Source of the DNA: Calditerrivibrio sp.
GTDB taxonomy: Bacteria; Chrysiogenota; Deferribacteres; Deferribacterales; Calditerrivibrionaceae
DNA length: 64,000 bases
Direction: 5' to 3'
Assembly: GCA_026415135.1 (NCBI GenBank)
Contig: JAOAHS010000001.1
Coordinates: 1-64,000 of the forward strand
Shown here: positions 58,253 to 64,000 of the stretch, one piece after another
Layout of the letters: every line of letters begins with the position of its first letter
Numbering within the stretch: position 1 is the first letter of the stretch
Made by a program: the position numbers and the translations under genes
The notes under the pieces: model-generated
The model's database searches: none
What the model was told of the DNA's origin: nothing
What the model saw: the letters and a program-made list of their open reading frames with translations, nothing else

Positions 58253-58263
58253 TGGAGTTAATG

Positions 58264-59244
58264 ATGAAGAGTTTTAAGGCTGTTGTGGTTGAAGAGATAG
58301 ATGGTAAGTTTGAGATTAAGTTGAAGGAAAAGGAAGTAGATGCTCTTCCTTCTGGGGATGTTTTGGTAAATGTTAAGTATTCTTCAATCAACTACAAAGA
58401 TGCACTCTCCTGTAGTGGTAATAAAGGGGTTACCAAAAGCTACCCCCATACACCTGGGATAGATGCTGCTGGTATAGTAGAGGAGTCTACTTGTGATGAG
58501 TTTAGAAAAGGGGATGAGGTCATAGTTATAGGCTTTGATCTCGGGATGAATACCCCCGGTGGTTTTGCAGAATATATTAGGGTTCCAAAGAGCTGGGTAG
58601 TAAAAAAACCAAGTGGGTTATCCCTTAGGGAATATATGATATATGGTACGGCAGGTGTTACTGCAGCTTTATCTGTAGATAAACTTATCCAGTATGGGAT
58701 AAAGGTGGGGTATGGTAAGATAGCTGTAACAGGAGCTACAGGTGGTGTTGGCCTGTTTTCTATTGCTATTTTAAGTGGGCTTGGTTATGATGTTGTTGCA
58801 ATCACAGGTAAGATGGAGGAGGCAGATTATCTAAAATCTTTTGGGGCAAAAGAGGTAGTTGATAGGAAGGAATTTGAACAGGTTAATACTAAAGCACTTT
58901 TAAAACCACAGTTTATAGCAGCTGTGGATACTGTAGGAGGTGAGGTCCTGGTGAATGTCATAAAATCGATTAACTACGGGGGGGCAGTGGCTGTCTGTGG
59001 TATGGCTTTTTCTCCTAATATTTCCCTTACCGTTTTCCCATTTATACTGAGAGGGGTTTCTTTGCTTGGTATAGATTCTGTTGAGATAAGGAAAAACGAT
59101 ATCCTTAATAAAATATCTAACGTTTATAAACTAGAAAATCTCGATAGATTTTCTACTGAGATAGGGCTTGAGGATATATCAGGTGCAGTTGAAAAGATCA
59201 AGAAGGGCGAGGTAAAAGGTAGATATCTTGTAAGAGTTAGTTAA
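58264..59244 (+). CDS. YhdH/AcuI-family NADPH-dependent alkene (acrylyl-CoA/quinone) reductase
   Basis: This 326-residue medium-chain dehydrogenase/reductase lacks zinc ligands. It opens with FKAVVVEEIDGKFEIKLKE and has YSSINYKDALSCSGNKGVT and PHTPGIDAAGIVEES. The NADPH-binding AVTGATGGVGLFSIAIL follows, and GVSLLGIDSVEIRKND comes near the end. The YhdH/YhfP/AcuI subfamily reduces acrylyl-CoA or related activated alkenes. Two adjacent ATGs (58261, 58264) follow a GGAG; the ATG at 58252 overlaps the upstream stop and has no ribosome site of its own. Confidence 0.9.
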   Translation: MKSFKAVVVEEIDGKFEIKLKEKEVDALPSGDVLVNVKYSSINYKDALSCSGNKGVTKSYPHTPGIDAAGIVEESTCDEFRKGDEVIVIGFDLGMNTPGGFAEYIRVPKSWVVKKPSGLSLREYMIYGTAGVTAALSVDKLIQYGIKVGYGKIAVTGATGGVGLFSIAILSGLGYDVVAITGKMEEADYLKSFGAKEVVDRKEFEQVNTKALLKPQFIAAVDTVGGEVLVNVIKSINYGGAVAVCGMAFSPNISLTVFPFILRGVSLLGIDSVEIRKNDILNKISNVYKLENLDRFSTEIGLEDISGAVEKIKKGEVKGRYLVRVS

Positions 59245-59246
59245 TC

Positions 59247-59447
59247 ATGTCAAAAGGGCTCTGGATTTGGCTCGTCTTTTTTGCGTGCGGATTTGTTTTT
59301 ATAAATTACCCATTTATTAGGATCTTTGATAAAAATATATTTCTCTTTAAGATCCCTCTTTTATACATCTATTTTTTTATGGGTTGGATCTCTTCGATAT
59401 TCGTTGTATATATCTTTAAAAAAATATTTCTAAAACATGAAAATTAG
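59247..59447 (+). CDS. Small two-helix membrane protein ahead of the SLC5-fusion sensor
   Basis: This 66-residue protein has two hydrophobic helices (about 5-24 and 37-60) with a short loop (RIFDKNIFLFK) and a basic C-terminus (FKKIFLKHEN). It starts two bases after the reductase gene and overlaps the giant sensor gene by 11 bases. Small two-helix proteins often precede sodium:solute symporter genes and act as accessory subunits. By position this is a candidate partner for the SLC5 domain of the next protein. No named family is recognised. Confidence 0.7.
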   Translation: MSKGLWIWLVFFACGFVFINYPFIRIFDKNIFLFKIPLLYIYFFMGWISSIFVVYIFKKIFLKHEN

Positions 59448-62400
59448 TTTGAGTGTCGTTTTCCTCATAAGTTTTTTGTATATCCTTCTACTTTTTTTTA
59501 TTGCATTAATCTCTAATATTCTGGTTAGAAGAAAAAGAAGGGTGATTTATAATCCTTATATTTATGCGTTAAGTATAGGGGTGTATTGTACTGCATGGAC
59601 CTATTACGGTTCTGTTGGTAGAGCAAGTGTTGATGGAATTGAGTTTCTTGCTATATATATTGGACCTACACTGATGGTTTTTTCCTGGTGGTTTTTATTG
59701 AGAAAAATGGTAAACATTGTAGAAAGACATAATATAAATAACTTGGCTGATTTTGTCAGTTTTAGATTTGGTCGATCTAAAAGAGTGGGATTGGTTGTAG
59801 CTGTTGTGTGTGTTGTCGGTATTATACCCTATATTTCGCTGCAATTGAAATCTATAAATGAAACTATACTAATACTTGCAGATCTTGGTTCAGATTTTAC
59901 TTCACCATTGTTTTTTGATACATCCTTTTATGTGTCACTTTTTATTGGTATTTTAGCTTCTCTTTTTGGAGTTCACCATATTGCTGAGGGGAGAAAGCAT
60001 CCAGCTTTAGTTGGTGTAATAGCTTTTGAATCGGTTGTTAAGTTGATTATTTTATTAATAGCAGGAGGGTATGTGGTTTATCTGTCTGGGGGCTTTAGCC
60101 AGATATTTGGATATTTATATACTAATCAAAATGATCCTGCTGTGGCAAAACTTATAGTACTTGACAAAGGTAATAATTCTTACGGTAAATGGTTTTCTAT
60201 GATGGTGATGAGTATGTTTGCTGTGATGTTTTTGCCAAGACAGTTTCAGATGGCGGTTGTGGAGAATGACTCCCCAAAACATATAAAAGAGGCGATGTAT
60301 CTTTTCCCCCTTTATCTGTTTTTGATAAACCTGTTTGTGATACCCATTGCTATCTCTGGGAAATTATTTCTCACAGGTGATTACAATCCTGATTACACAA
60401 TACTTTATATTCTAAGGGATAAGGGTTCTTTGTTTTTTATGGTATTGGTATATATTGGTGGTTTGGCAGCTGCCACTGGGATGATTATTGTTGCTTCGGT
60501 AAGTTTATCAAATATGTTTGTAAATAATATTATAGTTCATGTTTTTGTAAAACTTTTGATGTTTAGTAGATTTGGCAAGTACATAACATCATTAAAGAGA
60601 TTAATGGTTATTATTATTATCCTCGCTGGTTACTTTTTTTATCGTTATGTGGGGGAATTTTTTAGCTTGGTGGATTTGGGGTTGGTATCTTTTGCAGCCA
60701 TTTCCCAGATAGCTCCTGCTGTGGTGTTGGGTCTATTTGTTAAGAGGCTAAGTAGGGATGGGGTTTTTTGGGGTATTATATCAGGTTCTATTGTGTGGTT
60801 TTATACACTTGTTGTGCCTTATTTTGCTAAAGCTGGTATCATTGATTATCGTATTGTAACAGATGGTTTGTTTGGTCTTGCTATCCTTAAGCCCACTGAG
60901 CTTTTAGGACTTACAGGACTTGACTCATGGTCCCATACCCTTTTCTGGAGTATGTTATTAAATATTGTTATTTTGACTGTTATATCTTTGGTTTCCGAAC
61001 AAAACGAAGAGGAGAAAGAGACAGCCTCATTATGTGTGGATAGCTTGAAGCTACATTTTCTTCTTGGAAAGGAAGATGTTAGTAGGAGTTTAAGCCTAAC
61101 CGATATAAACAATATCTTATCAAATTTTTTTGGAAATGAGTATGCCAAAAAGGTTATAGATAACTTTTTAAACCAAATTGGCAAAGAGAGAAGGGATCTC
61201 AATGTGGATGATATAAAGTTGTTGGTAGATGAGGTAAAAACTCATCTTTCAAGTGCTGTGGGGCCTAGCGCTTCTGAGATCATTATAAATTCTTATTTGG
61301 AAATGGCAGGGAAAACAGGTAGAGATGTCATGAATGTATTTAAGGACCTTGTTAGCTTGGGGGTAGGTGAATCGAGGGATACATTGATACATCGTATAAC
61401 AGAGCTTAATATACTACTTGAGATCTCCAGACAGTTTACTTCAACAACAGATTTGGTTAAAAAGCTTCAAAATGCCATAGACATCATCCGTAATAACCTC
61501 AAAATAGATCTTGTAGTGATTAGAAAAAGAAGTGGTGATACATTGGAAACAGTTGTCTATTCTGGAGATATAAACTCATTCAAAATGATATCCAATATAA
61601 GGAGAATAGATTCCCAAAAGACATATATCGGTAGAACATTTGTTACTGGTAAGGCGGTATATATTGATGATATAGACAATGCGATGGAATCTGAGTATAT
61701 AAATGAACTCAAAAATAGAGGTGTTAGATCTTTTTGTCATATCCCCCTTGTTATTGATGGTAAAGTGGAAGGTGTATTATCATTATTTTCCAAAACATAT
61801 AAAAATCTGTTTAGTAGGGAATTTGTAAACATCCTCGAAAGCATTGTTAGCCAGATGGCTTTCTTGATGGATAATCATAATAAAGCGGAAGAGCTTATCA
61901 AAATAAAAGAGGTTTCCAAAGAATTGGAGATTGCAAAGATGATACAAGCATCCCTCGTATCTGTAGATCCTTTTAGCTTTGAAGGAATAAAAGTGGTTTC
62001 TGCCTATTCCCCTTCGGTGTATGTTGGAGGAGATTATTACGATATTATAAGGGTAGATGAAGAACAGGTAGATATAATTATTTCGGATGTTTCAGGTCAC
62101 AGTATATCTTCTGCTCTAATAATGTCGCAGATAAGAAGTATAATTCATACTTCTTTAAGTATAAACAAAGCGTTGAAACCTTCAGATATGTTACATCTAA
62201 TAACAAAACAGATATTCCCTCAGATAAATAGATATAATTTCATCATCACGATGTTATACATAAGACTAAACCTTTTTAGTGGAGACCTTACAATGGCCAA
62301 TGCAGGTCATTATAATCCAATACTCATAAAGGATGGTGAGGTTATCGAGCTTAGATGTGACGGGGTACTCATCGGTGTTTTTGATGATATGAAATATCTG

Positions 62401-62640
62401 GAGGAGAAATACAACATTAAAACTGGAGATTGTTTGGTTTTGTTTACCGATGGTGTAGTGGAGTCGGAAAATGAGAATGGTGAGTTTTTTGGAAAAGAAA
62501 GATTTCTTAATATACTAAAAGAACACGCCTATATGGAGCCTGAGAAGATCAGAAATGCGATCCTAACCTCACTTTCTGCTTTTACTAAAAATTATGTGCA
62601 GAAAGATGATATATCACTTTTGATAATTAAAAAGGTGTAG
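59437..62640 (+). CDS. SLC5-STAC-GAF-SpoIIE phosphatase fusion sensor
   Basis: This 1067-residue protein has an N-terminal sodium:solute symporter domain (about 1-520, around 13 helices; YCTAWTYYGSVGRAS, ADFVSFRFGRSKR, FLPRQFQMAVVEND). A STAC-like linker follows (about 550-640; LTDINNILSNFFGNEYAKK, HLSSAVGPSASEIII), then GAF (about 650-815) and a C-terminal PP2C/SpoIIE phosphatase (about 820-1067). The phosphatase motifs are complete: AKMIQASL, VGGDYYDI, ISDVSGHS, NAGHYNP, LFTDGVVESE, KDDISLLII. SLC5-STAC modules normally front histidine kinases such as CbrA; here the output is an RsbU-type phosphatase, expected to act on an anti-anti-sigma factor. No kinase or STAS gene is adjacent. Confidence 0.9.
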   Translation: MKISLSVVFLISFLYILLLFFIALISNILVRRKRRVIYNPYIYALSIGVYCTAWTYYGSVGRASVDGIEFLAIYIGPTLMVFSWWFLLRKMVNIVERHNINNLADFVSFRFGRSKRVGLVVAVVCVVGIIPYISLQLKSINETILILADLGSDFTSPLFFDTSFYVSLFIGILASLFGVHHIAEGRKHPALVGVIAFESVVKLIILLIAGGYVVYLSGGFSQIFGYLYTNQNDPAVAKLIVLDKGNNSYGKWFSMMVMSMFAVMFLPRQFQMAVVENDSPKHIKEAMYLFPLYLFLINLFVIPIAISGKLFLTGDYNPDYTILYILRDKGSLFFMVLVYIGGLAAATGMIIVASVSLSNMFVNNIIVHVFVKLLMFSRFGKYITSLKRLMVIIIILAGYFFYRYVGEFFSLVDLGLVSFAAISQIAPAVVLGLFVKRLSRDGVFWGIISGSIVWFYTLVVPYFAKAGIIDYRIVTDGLFGLAILKPTELLGLTGLDSWSHTLFWSMLLNIVILTVISLVSEQNEEEKETASLCVDSLKLHFLLGKEDVSRSLSLTDINNILSNFFGNEYAKKVIDNFLNQIGKERRDLNVDDIKLLVDEVKTHLSSAVGPSASEIIINSYLEMAGKTGRDVMNVFKDLVSLGVGESRDTLIHRITELNILLEISRQFTSTTDLVKKLQNAIDIIRNNLKIDLVVIRKRSGDTLETVVYSGDINSFKMISNIRRIDSQKTYIGRTFVTGKAVYIDDIDNAMESEYINELKNRGVRSFCHIPLVIDGKVEGVLSLFSKTYKNLFSREFVNILESIVSQMAFLMDNHNKAEELIKIKEVSKELEIAKMIQASLVSVDPFSFEGIKVVSAYSPSVYVGGDYYDIIRVDEEQVDIIISDVSGHSISSALIMSQIRSIIHTSLSINKALKPSDMLHLITKQIFPQINRYNFIITMLYIRLNLFSGDLTMANAGHYNPILIKDGEVIELRCDGVLIGVFDDMKYLEEKYNIKTGDCLVLFTDGVVESENENGEFFGKERFLNILKEHAYMEPEKIRNAILTSLSAFTKNYVQKDDISLLIIKKV

Positions 62641-64000
62641 TTATACCAATTTTGATATGTTAGGGAACTCAACAATAAATGTTGTTCCGTATTCCAGTGT
62701 TGATATAAAAGAACAATGACCACCAAGATATTTTTCTGTAAGTAACTTTATACAAAAAGTACCTAAACCATTTCCCTCTTTTTTGGTGGTAAAAACCTCT
62801 TTAAAGATCTTTTTTTGAATATCCTCAGGGATATACTCAGGATTATGAACAGATACCCTGAAAAATTTATCATCACCATAAAACTTGACAGTGATTGTTT
62901 TTTCAATATTGCTTGCCTCAATGGCATTTTTGACCATATTCATAACTATTCTGTTTAGTAGAATTTTGTCAGCAAAAATTCTATCAACTTCACATATAAA
63001 CTCAAAGGTTATGTGGTTGATATGAGAGAAGATCGATTTAATATTGTTGATTATAAAATGTGTAGAGAAGTCATCGAAGTGTGTTGTAATGTTGTTTTGT
63101 TGAGCCATGGTGAGAAATCTTTGGGCTTCGATCTCTTGATAAGCCAGTCCTATGTTATTGCTAAGGATATCAAGCAGATCAGCATTCATTTTTAAGTGCC
63201 CTTTTTTATAGGCTTCTAATAGGGAGTATGTAGTACCTACAACGTTTATGAGATCATGATAGAAGATTTTGTCCATGATCTTTCTGTTTTGTTCATCAAA
63301 GCCTTTTAATATATACATTATATATTCGCCTTTATCTGTTTTTATTGGGACCGTGGAGATATTAAATTTCATTGTATCAGATCTGTTTGTTTTAATTTCA
63401 CAGGTGGATATGGAATATATCCCTTTTATTGCATTGTTTATAGCAGTGTTCCCTTTACAGTTTTTACAAAAGATGGTGGTGCCACATTGATCATCATTAC
63501 CGTGGATACAATCGAAAAGTTCCCCAGGTTTTTTGTTTAATATCTGATCTAAAGGTTTATTGAAATATTCTAAAACCCTTCTATTCACAAAAATAATCCT
63601 CCTATCGGTGTCAAGGATTAAAATCATATCATCTATGTTGTTTATAACCTCTTCAAAATGGATGATGTTTATCACTTGTCCGAGATTGTTTTTTATTTCT
63701 GAGTAGGTTTTATATTGTTGATGGTCTTCGCTTGAGTTGGATACATTGCTCAACATCAATATATTTTTAAACTCTAAATACTTTTGGGTGACTACAAGCT
63801 GGCTAAGCTTTCTTATATTTTCTATCTCATCTATGTTGTTTTTCAGGGTTTTTACGATAGAATGATCTATTTTACCGCTTGAAGCAAAATTTTCGATGAT
63901 CTCTAAGGCTTTCGATGTGGGTAACCCTGGGCGATAAGGTCTGTCTTCCGATAGAGCTGTATAGATATCAGCAACGGTCATAATACGACAACCTATATCC
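62641..64000 (-). CDS. HD-GYP/PAS/histidine-kinase-like protein, N-terminal part outside window
   Basis: The frame is open through the right edge: DIGCRIMTVADIYTALSEDRPYRPGLP runs back from 64000, which is the conserved C-terminal part of an HD-GYP or HD phosphohydrolase domain. The apparent ATG at 63981 lies inside this domain and is not the start. After the HD end (about first 60 visible residues) come a PAS domain (about 115-220; ILDTDRRIIFVNRRVLEYF), a helix pair with FYHDLINVVGTTYSLLEA as a possible H-box, and a HATPase (NMVKNAIEASN, GNGLGTFCIKLL). HD-GYP domains cleave cyclic di-GMP; a kinase fused behind one is uncommon. Confidence 0.82.
   Translation of the reverse strand, partial: DIGCRIMTVADIYTALSEDRPYRPGLPTSKALEIIENFASSGKIDHSIVKTLKNNIDEIENIRKLSQLVVTQKYLEFKNILMLSNVSNSSEDHQQYKTYSEIKNNLGQVINIIHFEEVINNIDDMILILDTDRRIIFVNRRVLEYFNKPLDQILNKKPGELFDCIHGNDDQCGTTIFCKNCKGNTAINNAIKGIYSISTCEIKTNRSDTMKFNISTVPIKTDKGEYIMYILKGFDEQNRKIMDKIFYHDLINVVGTTYSLLEAYKKGHLKMNADLLDILSNNIGLAYQEIEAQRFLTMAQQNNITTHFDDFSTHFIINNIKSIFSHINHITFEFICEVDRIFADKILLNRIVMNMVKNAIEASNIEKTITVKFYGDDKFFRVSVHNPEYIPEDIQKKIFKEVFTTKKEGNGLGTFCIKLLTEKYLGGHCSFISTLEYGTTFIVEFPNISKLV

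Overview
This window comes from an AT-rich, Gram-negative, motile bacterium with anaerobic or microaerobic traits. Supporting genes include a sodium-translocating NADH:quinone reductase (nqrA-F), a nitrogen-fixation cofactor cluster, a small triheme cytochrome c, fused iron-sulfur lactate-oxidation subunits, a methyl-accepting chemotaxis protein and many multi-domain sensor proteins. The gene mix and protein style suggest the phylum Deferribacterota (a Calditerrivibrio/Deferribacter-like organism). That is an inference from memory of families, because no search was possible. Gene density is high, many genes overlap by 1-20 bases, and I saw no insertion sequence, prophage, tRNA, rRNA or CRISPR array.

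Layout. 1-4.9 kb: the tail of a PD-(D/E)XK nuclease-domain protein, a radical-SAM/DUF4130 DNA-metabolism pair, and two MacB/FtsX-type permeases. 4.9-7.6 kb (minus): parA-parB-bactofilin-tpiA. 7.7-9.8 kb: a Sir2-like protein and a MOP-superfamily transporter. 9.8-12.7 kb (minus): a coiled-coil protein, a chemoreceptor and two related small membrane proteins. 12.7-17.2 kb: an endonuclease III relative, RNase P RNA (rnpB), and a kinase/response-regulator/hybrid-kinase set.

17.2-24.9 kb is a nif module: nifE-nifN-nifX-DUF269 (minus), fdxB (plus), nifB-small TOBE-like gene-nifA (minus) and nifV (plus). Both divergent intergenic regions carry -24/-12 sigma-54 promoters and a perfect TGT-N10-ACA NifA site. 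NifA carries a cysteine pattern close to that of oxygen-sensitive NifA proteins. The module builds FeMo-cofactor; nifHDK are not in this window.

24.9-31.4 kb: mscL, an OmpA-family protein, a LutAB-fusion/LutC lactate operon with a divergent GntR/FadR-type regulator and an operator over its promoter, an IclR regulator, and rpsT. 31.4-46.2 kb: glgA, a diguanylate cyclase, an M50 protease, trpS, scpA-scpB, a pseudouridine synthase, queD-queE, then a TPR protein/ExeA-like ATPase/NtrY/NtrX/membrane-protein run and a triheme cytochrome c. 46.3-50.2 kb: corA, recO, an SspB-like ClpXP adaptor, a ketopantoate reductase and a radical SAM protein. 50.3-56 kb: nqrABCDEF behind a strong, apparently leaderless promoter. 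56-64 kb: an RpoS/RpoD-like sigma factor, an M24 peptidase, an AcuI/YhdH-type reductase, a small membrane protein with a giant SLC5-STAC-GAF-SpoIIE phosphatase fusion, and an HD-GYP/PAS/kinase protein cut by the right edge.
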